From Mycolicibacterium wolinskyi (GTDB taxonomy: Bacteria; Actinomycetota; Actinomycetes; Mycobacteriales; Mycobacteriaceae), in the NCBI RefSeq assembly GCF_002101965.1, contig NZ_LQQA01000029.1:248001-312000 (forward strand): a stretch of DNA of 64,000 nucleotides, in the 5' to 3' direction. Position numbers and translations under genes: made by a program. Of this stretch, positions 18,016-26,890 are shown piece after piece (position 1 is the first letter of the stretch; each line of letters begins with the position of its first letter). The notes under the pieces are model-generated. The model did no database searches, had not been told where the DNA came from, and saw nothing but the letters and a program-made list of their open reading frames with translations.

Positions 18016-18045
18016 GCTGAACTCCTGTTATCTGGGTCACTGCGG

Positions 18046-18069
18046 CTTGCCTTTCACGTCGATGTCAAG
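18046..18069. promoter_or_regulatory. MerR-type operator/promoter in the divergent gap
   Basis: An imperfect dyad with outer arms CTTG (18046-18049) and CAAG (18066-18069). On the plus strand TTGCCT can serve as -35 and TTTTAG/TAGCGT downstream as -10 with a 19-20 bp spacer, the long spacer that MerR proteins untwist. It lies 82 bp before the amidohydrolase GTG. Confidence 0.5.
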
Positions 18070-18150
18070 TTTTAGCGTACTTGCGTCGACGGCAGCCGGT
18101 TGAGAACTCCGGTGGCCCGGTCGATTGCACGGTGGGATCGGAGGAAGACG

Positions 18151-19191
18151 GTGGTCGAGCAAAACGTGTCGATACGGCGATTGATCGGGCTCGAAGAACA
18201 TACGTGGACGCCGGCGCTGCGCCAGGCTCTGCTGACGTGGGGCGGCGACGAGACCGTCAACCAGATGAGCAGCCAGGGAGTGATCAACGAACGCCTGCTT
18301 GACGTTGGCGACGAGCGCCTGGCGAGGATGGACGCCAACGGCGTGGACATGCAGGTTCTCTCGGTGACCTCACCGGGCACTCAGCCATTGCCGGCACAGG
18401 TGGCCATCCCCTTGGCGCGGGAGGCCAACGACGTTCTCGCCGAGGCGGCTCGTGCTCACCCCAACCGATTCGCGGCATTCGCCACTCTGCCGACCGCTGC
18501 CCCTGCTGCGGCCGCCGCGGAGCTGCAGCGCGCCGTCACCGAACTCGGTCATGTGGGAGCGATGCTTTTCCCACGCACCGGTGCGACTTTTCTGGATCAC
18601 GACCGCTTCCGGCCCATCTTCGAGGCGGCTGACCAGTTGGACGTGCCGCTGTACATCCATCCCGGGATGCCACCGAAGAAACTCATCGACGCCGCCTACA
18701 CCGGGTTCGACGAGTGGACCAGCCTGCAGTTGGCCACCGGAGGCTGGGGCTGGCACTCAGAGGCGGGACTCGCCGCGCTGCGTCTGATCTTGGCCGGTAC
18801 CTTCGACCGTCACCCCGACCTACAGGTCATCTTGGGCCACTGGGGCGAAATGCTTGTGCTCTTCGCTGACCGCGCCGACGTCCTCAGCTCGGCTCATCTG
18901 GACCGGCGTGTCCTGGAATACATCACCGGCAACCTTTCGGTCACCGCGGGTGGGGTCTACAGCCACCGCATGCTGAAGGCAGCCGTGGACGTGCTTGGCC
19001 CGGACCGTGTGATGTTCGGGGCCGACGATCCGTACGGTGCCCACGGCAAGATCGGGTCCGATTCCCGTGGCTCATTCGGCGGGCCCGGCGGCGCACGTGC
19101 CTTCGTCGAGAACGCACCGCTCAACGAGCTCGACCGCCGCAAATTCGGACACCTCAACGCCGAACGGATCCTGGGCCTTACAGCCGCGTGA
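18151..19191 (+). CDS. Amidohydrolase-2 family protein (ACMSD/decarboxylase-like)
   Basis: 346 residues from GTG at 18151, chosen because GGAGGAAG lies a few bases upstream and the protein then begins near the conserved GLEEHTW motif that replaces the HxH at the barrel entrance. LYIHPGMPP (about residue 170), VILGHWGEM (about 228) and MFGADDPYG (about 288) are the metal-site and catalytic motifs of the ACMSD/gamma-resorcylate decarboxylase group, which decarboxylate or hydrolyse aromatic or heterocyclic acids. Followed 35 bp later by an alpha/beta hydrolase in probable operon; likely regulated by the divergent MerR. Confidence 0.85.
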   Translation: MVEQNVSIRRLIGLEEHTWTPALRQALLTWGGDETVNQMSSQGVINERLLDVGDERLARMDANGVDMQVLSVTSPGTQPLPAQVAIPLAREANDVLAEAARAHPNRFAAFATLPTAAPAAAAAELQRAVTELGHVGAMLFPRTGATFLDHDRFRPIFEAADQLDVPLYIHPGMPPKKLIDAAYTGFDEWTSLQLATGGWGWHSEAGLAALRLILAGTFDRHPDLQVILGHWGEMLVLFADRADVLSSAHLDRRVLEYITGNLSVTAGGVYSHRMLKAAVDVLGPDRVMFGADDPYGAHGKIGSDSRGSFGGPGGARAFVENAPLNELDRRKFGHLNAERILGLTAA

Positions 19192-19226
19192 TCTGCCATC
19201 ACCCCTTCCAATAAGGACGTCCACGC

Positions 19227-20174
19227 ATGCCTTTGAACCAGAACACCGGTCTCACCAGCCCTGAAGCCACCCCGATCCTGTCGGTCAAACCCCTGACCTT
19301 GTCCGCACCCGAACGAGGTGAGGATCTGCAGGTCCACGTCTGTGCGCCCATCAGCGGCACCAACCTGCCGATCGTGTTGTTTTCGCACGGATTTGGCTCC
19401 AACCTCGACGGCTACGCGCCCCTGGTCGACTACTGGGCATCCCATGGTTTCGTCGTCATCCGGGCCACACACTTGGATTCCCGCCGGTACGGGGTCGCGT
19501 CTGACGGTGCGCACAAGCCCGGCGTGTGGCGGCAGCGGGTGCAGGATATGACACGCATCCTCGACGAACTCGACGGGATCGAGGCCTGGGTTCCCGGTCT
19601 GCCCGGCCGGGCGGATCACAGTCGTATCGTCGCGGCGGGTCACTCCTTTGGTGGCCAGACCGCGGGCATTCTCGTCGGCTTACGGGTCGTGGATCCAGAG
19701 ACCGGCGACGCACAGGATCTGTCCGACCCCAGGGTGATGGCCACCATCCAATTAGCCACCGCCGGTTCGGGCGGTGACGACCTAACCCCCTACGCCCGCG
19801 ACCACCTTCCATGGCTGCGCGGCCAGGACTTCTCCCACATCACCGCGCCCGGGCTCGTCATCGCCGGTGACGCCGACGAACTCCCGCTATCCACGCGGGG
19901 ACCGGCATGGTGTGTCGACCCCTACACCCTCAGCACTAACCGCGAGAGCAGGAGTCTGCTCACCGTCTATGGTGGCGAGCACTCCCTCGGCGGCATCGCC
20001 GGCTACGAGGTAGCGGAGACGACCGACGAGAACCCTGACCGCGTGGCCCTTATCCAACAGGTCACCCTGGCCTATCTGCGGCACGTCACCGGTATCGACC
20101 AAACCGACTGGGAGACGGCCAAAACCGTCCTTGGCGGCAACTCCTACCCGTTGGGCCGTCTAGAGTCCCAGTAG
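19227..20174 (+). CDS. Alpha/beta hydrolase (dienelactone hydrolase/chlorophyllase-like)
   Basis: 315 residues. Oxyanion-side motif LFSHGFGSN near residue 55, nucleophile elbow GHSFGGQTAG near residue 137 (catalytic Ser in GHSFGG), acid region VIAGDADELPL near residue 212 and a late histidine in YGGEHSLGG. The pattern matches the predicted dienelactone-hydrolase group that includes chlorophyllases. It probably hydrolyses an ester or lactone connected with the preceding amidohydrolase. AATAAGGACG precedes the ATG. Confidence 0.8.
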   Translation: MPLNQNTGLTSPEATPILSVKPLTLSAPERGEDLQVHVCAPISGTNLPIVLFSHGFGSNLDGYAPLVDYWASHGFVVIRATHLDSRRYGVASDGAHKPGVWRQRVQDMTRILDELDGIEAWVPGLPGRADHSRIVAAGHSFGGQTAGILVGLRVVDPETGDAQDLSDPRVMATIQLATAGSGGDDLTPYARDHLPWLRGQDFSHITAPGLVIAGDADELPLSTRGPAWCVDPYTLSTNRESRSLLTVYGGEHSLGGIAGYEVAETTDENPDRVALIQQVTLAYLRHVTGIDQTDWETAKTVLGGNSYPLGRLESQ

Positions 20175-20227
20175 CCGTCAGCGGCGGCCATGTGCAGCGT
20201 TGACGGCACGAAAAAGCCGAGAGAACT

Positions 20228-20729
20228 GTGTCTCGTGATCCGGCGAGAGTGGAATTTGCCGCCGGATCAGTCATGAACACTCTCCAGGTCCCCGATCACC
20301 TCGCTGATACTGATCTCGTCGATGTGCCGCCACCACAACTTCCGGCAATGACGCCGTCAGATATGGGCATCGAATCCGCTTCGAGATCCCCGTTGGACGA
20401 AGCTACGCCCGGGTGATGAACAGCGTGAAAAACGGCATCACCCCGAACGACGAGTTCGCGTCCAACTACCTCGTGTCCAACGCTGTCAACTTGCCGGCCG
20501 CCGCTTTACGATGACGGTGTCGAGCCGGAACTTCACCGCGGATGAGCCAAATTGGTTGTGGCTCATAGGCATCACCGAGCATCGCACCAGCGAGCGCAAG
20601 GCCCACCTCTGCGTGATCGAAGACGTGTTCTCCAACCGCATCGTCAGGTACTCGATCGACTCCCGAATGAAGTCCCGATTGGCCACCACCGCCGTTCATA
20701 GCCGCGGCCACGCGCTACGGGTGCTTTAA
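20228..20729 (+). pseudogene. Gene debris ending in an IS3-family OrfB fragment
   Basis: 20228-20416 and 20416-20515 carry short frames (for example NGITPNDEFASNYLVSNAVN) that look like pieces of real proteins I cannot name. From 20511 the frame reads SSRNFTADEPNWLWLIGITE, then LCVIEDVFSNRIVRYSIDSR, the first catalytic-Asp region of an IS3 OrfB integrase core, ending at a stop at 20727-20729 after diverging from the family. No ends or partner orf are present. Confidence 0.6.
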
Positions 20730-20903
20730 CGATGTGCGCAGCAGCATCGAGCATGCCCCAGGGCGCTCGGCACCGCAGATTGGTGTCAAGAACGCCGATC
20801 GCCGTCTCAAAAGCCATCCTGCCGTTAATGATTCATCATCGAGCGCTCCGCAAACCTGGAGCTGGCAGACAGCGCACCCCCTCGGTGCCACTATCATTGC
20901 GCC

Positions 20904-21737
20904 ATGACCGTCGTCACCGTGTTGCACCCCGGGACCATGGGCGCGGAGGTTGCCCGTCTTGGGGTGCAGGGCGGGGCTACGGTGCGGTGGGTGTCCTCGG
21001 GACGAAGCAAGGCGAGCCGGCAGCGAGCGGCCGACGCCGGCCTGCAGGAGTGCGCGGACCTGCATGACGCCTTACATGATTGTGATGTCGTGCTGTCGAT
21101 TTGCCCGCCGGCGCACGCCGAAGACATCGCGCGTCAAGCCGCCGGTTACCGCGGGATATATGTCGATGCCAACGCGATCGCACCTGAGCGTGTTCACCGG
21201 ATCGCAGAGCTGCTGCCCGATGCCAGGGTGGTCGACGGCGCAATCATCGGTCCGCCACCCAAGCGGCCGGCAACGACGCGGTTGTACCTCTCTGGTGACA
21301 CTGAGGCCGTCGCGAACCTGTTTGAGGGCACCGCGCTGGAGGTCGTCGTGATTTCCGATCAGCTGGGACAGGCCTCAGCCCTGAAGATGGCATACGCCTC
21401 CTACCAGAAGGCGTCGCGTGTGTTGGCCGCGACTGCTCATGCGCTGGCCAACCAACACGGGGTCGGTGAGCATCTGGCCCGCGAAGCAGTGCTTTTGGAA
21501 GGCCGGCCGCTAGCCGAATCTGACGCGTTCACCGGTGCAGCGGCGCGTGCGTGGCGATGGGCACCCGAAATGCTCGAGATTGCCACCACATTGATGGCCG
21601 CCGGGCTGCCTGCCGACATGGCAGCCGGTGCAGCGCGAACCCTGGATCGGTGGGTTGCGGTGCGTGATCGTACCGACCTGTCCCTGGCAGAAGTGCTCGC
21701 GATGCTCGCCGTGGCACCCCCCGAAGCGCCCGCGTAG
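20904..21737 (+). CDS. NAD-binding beta-hydroxyacid dehydrogenase-like protein with DUF1932-type C-terminal domain
   Basis: 277 residues. The N terminus has a Rossmann fold (VLHPGTMGAEVARLGVQGG) like 6-phosphogluconate and 3-hydroxyisobutyrate dehydrogenases, and DGAIIGPPPKRPATTRLYLS marks the substrate-binding segment. The C-terminal helical domain resembles the phosphogluconate-dehydrogenase/DUF1932 domain, with the catalytic-lysine helix around SALKMAYASYQKASRVLAA. Substrate unknown. Stands alone between IS relics; a small hydrophobic leader is absent, so cytosolic. Confidence 0.8.
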   Translation: MTVVTVLHPGTMGAEVARLGVQGGATVRWVSSGRSKASRQRAADAGLQECADLHDALHDCDVVLSICPPAHAEDIARQAAGYRGIYVDANAIAPERVHRIAELLPDARVVDGAIIGPPPKRPATTRLYLSGDTEAVANLFEGTALEVVVISDQLGQASALKMAYASYQKASRVLAATAHALANQHGVGEHLAREAVLLEGRPLAESDAFTGAAARAWRWAPEMLEIATTLMAAGLPADMAAGAARTLDRWVAVRDRTDLSLAEVLAMLAVAPPEAPA

Positions 21738-21807
21738 TGCCCCGCGAAACGCCTGACAATCGCGGGTCAGCTCGGAATTGCCGGACCGCTACCAGCGCTG
21801 ACGAGAG

Positions 21808-22305
21808 TTATTGAGGCTCTTTGGGATTGCCGCTATGAGGTGAGTAATGGTCGAGCGCCACGCTGGTCCCGGTGCGGGTGGCGATGCGCGGATGGGCCGC
21901 GACCGGGGTGCGCCCGTCGAATACCGTCACCTCGTTGGCCCGCAGTGAGACTCGGACTTTGCGGCCAATGAACCGCACAGGCACTGAGTACTTCACCATC
22001 CGCACGGTGATCCGCGACGAGCGATCCACCCGCGGGGTGAGTACCAGCCCGGGATCGAACGGTTCGACCGGCAGCGGCGCCAACAGGGGCTGTTCTGCGG
22101 CGAAATCCTCACCGACGGTGCGGATCCGATCAGCGATGCGGCGGTGATCGTCCTCGGCTTCCCAGCCACGGATGCGGTTGTTGAGTTCGGCCAGTGAAAC
22201 CGTACGGCGATGCACCCGATACTTCGTCGCCAACTCCCGGATCGATAACCCCTCGACCCGGGCGTCCCGGCGAATCGCTGCGAACTGCTCCACCCGATCC
22301 TCCAC
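21808..22305 (-). pseudogene. IS21-family IstA with large internal deletion
   Basis: A 165-residue open frame joins the N-terminal HTH of an IS21 transposase (EGLSIRELATKYRVHRRTV) directly to its C-terminal segment (SLAELNNRIRGWEAEDDHRR onward, with RKVRVSLRANEVTVFDGRTP). The intact family is roughly 450-500 residues, so the DDE integrase core was removed in frame. No istB accompanies it. Terminal-repeat-like sequence remains upstream (22355-22444). Different subgroup from the intact IS21 at 29155. Confidence 0.75.
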
Positions 22306-22354
22306 CCCTGGCTCCTCTCCATCGCAACTGTGTTCGATGAATCAACAGTGGAGT

Positions 22355-22444
22355 GGGCCAGATCAAACCGTTACAACCGCACCGGCGAGTCGGCAAATGG
22401 GGCCAGTTCAAACCGTCCTACCGGAGCCAAATCAACCTGTCACA
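22355..22444. repeat. Three degenerate copies of an IS21-type terminal repeat
   Basis: GGGCCAGATCAAACCGTTAC (22355-22374), GGCCAGTTCAAACCGTCCTA (22401-22420) and GAGCCAAATCAACCTGTCAC (from 22424) are diverged copies of the same roughly 20-bp word upstream of the deleted istA, as expected for the multiple transposase-binding repeats at an IS21 end. The outer boundary is probably near 22444. Confidence 0.55.
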
Positions 22445-22596
22445 GTCAATGCAGATCGATTGGGCGGTCGCCAGGGGACAGCACCAGCTCCACCTGCTCA
22501 GCTACACAACGCGGTACGGCAGGCGGCTGGCTGCACGCTCATAGTGACGAATTTGGGATAGGCTTGTTCCATTTCCGGAACGCGCGGGAGAGGCCC

Positions 22597-22974
22597 ATGG
22601 TGAACGATGCGTTGGACCGCCTGAGTGACGATGACGTCCATCGACGTATTGCTGCGATGCGGGAACTGCTCGAACGGACGGAATCCACCCTGACGAAAGT
22701 CCCTGCCGCGACCGACAATTCGATGACAAGCCGCGGGGATGCCGCGGCGATCCGGGCTGACTGCCTGGCGAAATTGCAGCGGTTGTCAGGCTGGGCGTTG
22801 CGCGACGCGGTGACCGATGGTTTACAGCACGGCATGACGTGGCGGTGGATGGGAACAGCGTGTCAACTGCCGGTCGGCACGCTGCATCGCCAGTACCACG
22901 CTGCCGGCCGGATCGTCGTTCGGGACAACGTCAGCCAGGAGCTGGTTTACACAGATCCGCAAGAGGACTCGTAG
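22597..22974 (+). CDS. Hypothetical helix-turn-helix protein paired with the four-module protein
   Basis: 125 residues from ATG 22597 (GGGAGAGG just upstream). Residues 1-45 are a charged, probably coiled helix (DDDVHRRIAAMRELLERTES). The C-terminal third (LQHGMTWRWMGTACQLPVGT then LHRQYHAAGRIVV) has the layout of sigma-region-4-like HTHs found in small mycobacterial proteins, where TW--IG-ALG----T---R- is usual. It probably binds DNA. Its stop is 13 bp before the next gene, so the two form an operon. Family not recognised. Confidence 0.65.
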   Translation: MVNDALDRLSDDDVHRRIAAMRELLERTESTLTKVPAATDNSMTSRGDAAAIRADCLAKLQRLSGWALRDAVTDGLQHGMTWRWMGTACQLPVGTLHRQYHAAGRIVVRDNVSQELVYTDPQEDS

Positions 22975-22987
22975 AGAGAGTCGCGTC

Positions 22988-24889
22988 ATGGAGGCGCAGC
23001 GGTGGGCGCAACGACAGGAGTCCGCGTTCGAGGAATGGGTAGCCCAGTACGGCAGCGATGACACCCAACTGTGGGACTTCGGACTCGACTCGCTCGATCG
23101 GTTGACCTACATCCTGTTCAACTACTTTCCGACCCAGGCGCATCTCGACGATGCACGCAACGCCGAATTCGTCGACGGGGCCGTGTGGTATCTCGGCGAA
23201 ATCGTACGGCGCAGCGAGCCGAAGAAACGGCGCTGGAGCAATCGCCACACCGGCACAACATCGGGTGAGTACATCGTCGAGCACACCGCCAAAAGCCGCA
23301 GCAGCGAGTATGTCGTGCCCGGCTCACACTTGCGGTCCGCAATCAGAAGTGGCAACCCGCAGTTCCTGCGCACCTGGTATGGCGACTACATCGCGCCGCT
23401 GTGGACTAAACCGTGGCCGGCCTGGATTCACCAGACCAATACCGGGACATGGACATTCGACGACGACAACGCGCGGTGGGTGAGCCAGCGAGACCAGTGG
23501 CGCGACAGCATCACCGGAATGCTGGCGACGCTCGACGCTGCGCTGCCGACAGTGACGTTGGATTACTCGCCAGCCTCACTCCATCAGCTCGAACGGCACC
23601 TCATCGGCGATCCAGCGGGGCAGGACCCGGCGCTACGCACAGCCCTCGCCGCCTACCTGGGTGAAAGCCTGTTGCGCGCGGCGGGCGGAAAGTGGATCTG
23701 GGATGACCGACGTGACCGCGCCACCAACGGCTTTCCCGTAATCGACACCGGCAGCGTCGCTAACATTATCTCGCCGGCACACGTCCTCGAGTACGCACTC
23801 GCCTGGCGCGACGGTCATACACTGCCGCGACTGCATCGTGCAGCGATCGCGCGCCGCGAGACCCTCCAGAAGCGTGGCCGAAGGTTATTCCGGGAGACCA
23901 CCCCGGGGCTCGACGGCCCGACCGAGCCGAGCGCGGCGGTGATCTGGGCACACGGCGCGGCACAGCGGTTCGGCGACTGGGCGGCCCAATACGGGGCCGA
24001 CCACACTTGGGATTACTCAGCCGCGTCGCTGCACGCTCTGGCCAGCGTGCTTCTGCAGCACTGCCCGGCACGAACCCATCTGCTCAGCGGTCCCGCCAGC
24101 AACGACTTCTACGAAGGGGCGGTGTGGTACTTCGGAGAGACATTGCGCCGCGCCAAACCCTCACACTGGGACATGAATCCGCCCACGCACCTTCACGGCA
24201 AGGCGCTGGCCGGCGCTGCAGGCCCGGCGCTCGCGGGCATGCGCGTCGTTAGCGACGTCGCCCACGACACCAGCTTGGCTGTCTACCTGGTCCAAGAACT
24301 CAACCGTGTGGTGTGTCGCACGCGTTGGTCACCAACACTCCCGGCGCCCGACACCGATCCGGAGGCGCTGGTCTCGGAATTCAACCACTGGGCGACAAGT
24401 CCGGTCCGTGGCCGCATCAAGGAGTCGTTGACACGACGACAACGGGTCAGACGTCGGGTTTGGCGCCATCTGTCCGACGAGCAGTTCCTGGCGCGGTGGA
24501 TCAGCGAGCAGCAACAGACCCACCCCGGCTGGGTGCAGCGATACGGCGACGCCGAAGCCTGGGATTTTCGTGTCGATAGTCTCGATGCACTGGAGGAGCT
24601 CATATGGCGAATCGCCAGCGAACCCGAGGCACTGTTGGAAGACCCGATCAATCACGACTTCCTCACCGGTGCCACGTGGTATCTCGGCGAAACCCTTCGG
24701 CGGACAACACACAATCTGCATTGGTCCTACCGCCGAGACGACATCGCCGACCCAGTCCTGATTGCAGGAAGCATCACCGCCGAGCCGGTCGAGCGACTTG
24801 TCCGGGTCTACACCGATTTCCAACGCACCGGCGGCACCCTGCGCACCTGGCACGGCACGGTCACATCGGCACTCACCCGCAACGCATAG
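22988..24889 (+). CDS. 633-residue protein of four related modules, function unknown
   Basis: Four related modules of about 125-150 residues lie at roughly 5-130, 165-290, 320-440 and 490-633. The shared pattern is W-QYG, then WDFxxDSLxxL, then a core GAVWYLGExLRR. The core is seen as GAVWYLGEIVRR (about 64), AAYLGESLLRAAGGKW (about 221, most diverged), GAVWYFGETLRR (about 377) and GATWYLGETLRR (about 561). No signal peptide or membrane segment, so cytosolic. I do not recognise the family; small relatives with one module occur in actinobacteria. Tandem recognition modules suggest binding rather than catalysis. In operon with the HTH protein upstream. Confidence 0.7.
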   Translation: MEAQRWAQRQESAFEEWVAQYGSDDTQLWDFGLDSLDRLTYILFNYFPTQAHLDDARNAEFVDGAVWYLGEIVRRSEPKKRRWSNRHTGTTSGEYIVEHTAKSRSSEYVVPGSHLRSAIRSGNPQFLRTWYGDYIAPLWTKPWPAWIHQTNTGTWTFDDDNARWVSQRDQWRDSITGMLATLDAALPTVTLDYSPASLHQLERHLIGDPAGQDPALRTALAAYLGESLLRAAGGKWIWDDRRDRATNGFPVIDTGSVANIISPAHVLEYALAWRDGHTLPRLHRAAIARRETLQKRGRRLFRETTPGLDGPTEPSAAVIWAHGAAQRFGDWAAQYGADHTWDYSAASLHALASVLLQHCPARTHLLSGPASNDFYEGAVWYFGETLRRAKPSHWDMNPPTHLHGKALAGAAGPALAGMRVVSDVAHDTSLAVYLVQELNRVVCRTRWSPTLPAPDTDPEALVSEFNHWATSPVRGRIKESLTRRQRVRRRVWRHLSDEQFLARWISEQQQTHPGWVQRYGDAEAWDFRVDSLDALEELIWRIASEPEALLEDPINHDFLTGATWYLGETLRRTTHNLHWSYRRDDIADPVLIAGSITAEPVERLVRVYTDFQRTGGTLRTWHGTVTSALTRNA

Positions 24890-25036
24890 AAGTGCCCGAC
24901 CACCCTCGACGGGAGGCGTTTACGCGTCGACTCATCGATGACGCGCCACAGCACAAGCATTCAACCGAAAACCACGTCCCCACAACAGGACACCGGGTTG
25001 CCGATGTGCGGCGCGGCGGCCCAAGAGGCGTCACCG

Positions 25037-25582
25037 CTAGCGCGCGTAGCGGCCATCCCGCAGCAACAGCGGTGCACCATCTTCACAGAGATAGCTGCGT
25101 TTGATGGATGCGACCGGAAGGCCGAGCAGATGGGACAACGGGACCAACGTCACCAGACTCAGCTGCGGGTCGGGCGCGGCCGGGACTGGCCCGTGGTCGA
25201 CCTGGATCAGGATCCGGTACCAGCGTTGCATCTCAGTGAGCCTATAGCCGAAGGCGAGTTCCTCAGGAGACCACGGCAATTCACGGTAATCCAGCGACAG
25301 TTCTTCACGGATCTCGTCACCGAGCACCCCATATAGGTAATGCTCGAGAACATCGCTCGTGGCGCCGAAAAGTTCAGGCCGGGGATCCTCGCCAGCAGTC
25401 CCTCAACGCGTCCAACATCGGCGCCCGGCGAATGCACGTGGTCGCCCAACGAACAGAAGTGGGTGGAATCGAACCGCTCCGAGACCTTGTCTGCCGGACC
25501 GGACCGGCGCAGGTGGCCAGGCTCGACGCGGTCGATGGCGGTGCCAAGTCCGATCGGGCGCCTTGTTGGCGTCTGACGGCCG
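25037..25582 (-). pseudogene. C-terminal remnant of an unrecognised protein, frameshifted
   Basis: Minus-strand frames combine to a plausible protein: DKVSERFDSTHFCSLGDHVH and GRVEGLLARIPG in one frame, then, after a shift near 25380, PELFGATSDVLEHYLYGVLG and SPEELAFGYRLTEMQRWYRI to a stop at 25037. Composition is normal for a soluble protein; I cannot name it. Its upstream end is cut by the IS3 OrfA fragment at 25583. Confidence 0.4.
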
Positions 25583-25730
25583 GGGTGCCGATACCTAGTT
25601 TCGATGCCACCGACTCGATCGTCGCCCACTCCGACCCATACTGATCGCGAACCTCGGCGACCATCCGCACTGCGCGCTCACGCAGCTCAGCCGGATACTT
25701 CCTCGAACCCGCCACGACTCCATCCTTCAC
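25583..25730 (-). pseudogene. IS3-family OrfA N-terminal fragment
   Basis: Minus strand from GTG 25730 reads GSRKYPAELRERAVRMVAEV, then SEWATIESVASKLGIGTP, the typical HTH start of IS3 OrfA proteins. The match stops abruptly at GIGTP where ETVRKW should follow, at the junction with the unknown remnant. Confidence 0.7.
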
Positions 25731-26058
25731 AAGAGATGAAGTCTCCGGACTCACCGGGGCGATTCACACCGCCGTCAGTTAGCCACCGGGACTGGAACCC
25801 AACAGGTAGGGCAGGTCAAGATGTCACCTATCGTGCAGCAGACCCAAGCGGGGCGCAGACGTTCCTAGGTGTGCGACTCCTAGGCAACCGGCGTCCTGGC
25901 AGGAGATTTGACTCTCGCCCAGAATCAGTACTGGGAATTCCCAGCCGGCTCCGCGACTTCGACACGGTCGGCTTGGGCAGGCGGAGGCAGGTCACAGTCA
26001 CCCGAAGTTGCAGACAACATCTTTCAACGCGCCTGAAATGCACGGAAGGAGAACGCGT
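25731..26058. other. Upstream region of the SDR operon
   Basis: No coding evidence. The stretch before 26059 should carry the promoter for the three SDR genes; AAGGAG at 26046-26051 is the ribosome binding site. I saw no clear operator. Confidence 0.4.
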
Positions 26059-26832
26059 ATGGTCGGCGACACCACGCATCCTCTCGAATCAGGGGATGGT
26101 CTTGACGGTGCGGTCGCTATCGTTACCGGTGCAGCGCGAGGGGTCGGCGCGGCAACAGTGCACTGGCTACACGCCAGAGGAGTGAAGGTACTCGCCGAGG
26201 ACATTCGGCCCGAGGTGCATCACCTCGCTGATCAGTATGACCACGTCATCGCCCTAGAGGCGGACGTTGCGGTTGAAGATTCGGCTATTCGCGCGGTCGA
26301 GTTGGCGGAACAACATTTCGGTCGTCTCGACATTCTTGTCAACAACGCTGGTCGCACGTTGAACAAGCCGTTAACCGAAACCACCATCGAGGAATGGGAC
26401 GAATTGATGTCGATCAACGTCCGTGGAGCCTTCTTGCACGCGCGTGAAGCCTTCAAGGTCATGCGCGATCAGGGCCGGGGCGCCATCGTCAGTGTCGGTT
26501 CTTACGCCTGCACTGTGGGACTGCCTGAGGGATCCGCATACTCCGCGTCGAAGGGAGCCCTCGCCCAGCTGACGAAGGTCATCGCACTCGAAGGCGGTGC
26601 TCACAACGTCCGGGCCAACCTTGTGGCCCCCGGAGTGATCGAGACCGACATGCTGGACAACTTCCGAGACGACAGCCGCGAGTACCTTCGGTCTTTCGCC
26701 GGCGCACACCCGCTTGGTCGCGTCGTCCAACCAGAAGAAATCGCTGAGGTGATTGGTTTCCTTGCCTCCGAGCGGTCCAGCTTCATGACCGGTGCCGTGG
26801 TCGCAGCCGACGGCGGCTTCACGGCCGCCTGA
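26059..26832 (+). CDS. SDR-family oxidoreductase 1
   Basis: 257 residues, a classical SDR that uses NAD(H) or NADP(H) on an alcohol/ketone substrate. Motifs: TGAARGVG (about residue 21), NNAGRT (about 97), catalytic Ser in SVGSYA (about 149) and YSASK (about 163), ending ERSSFMTGAVVAADGG, the usual C-terminal stretch. ATG 26059 is chosen for the AAGGAG 7 bp upstream. First of three tandem SDR genes (gaps 58 and 83 bp), probably serving one catabolic route. Confidence 0.88.
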   Translation: MVGDTTHPLESGDGLDGAVAIVTGAARGVGAATVHWLHARGVKVLAEDIRPEVHHLADQYDHVIALEADVAVEDSAIRAVELAEQHFGRLDILVNNAGRTLNKPLTETTIEEWDELMSINVRGAFLHAREAFKVMRDQGRGAIVSVGSYACTVGLPEGSAYSASKGALAQLTKVIALEGGAHNVRANLVAPGVIETDMLDNFRDDSREYLRSFAGAHPLGRVVQPEEIAEVIGFLASERSSFMTGAVVAADGGFTAA

Positions 26833-26890
26833 TGGCCGCATGGCGCTGGCCCACATATACGGCCAAAACCATTGACAGGAGGACAGATTG

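Noticed and set aside
22355..22444. Three spaced repeats as a CRISPR fragment
   Set aside because: Repeats are diverged, unequally spaced and lie at the end of an IS21 relic, so they are terminal transposase-binding sites. No cas genes are present.
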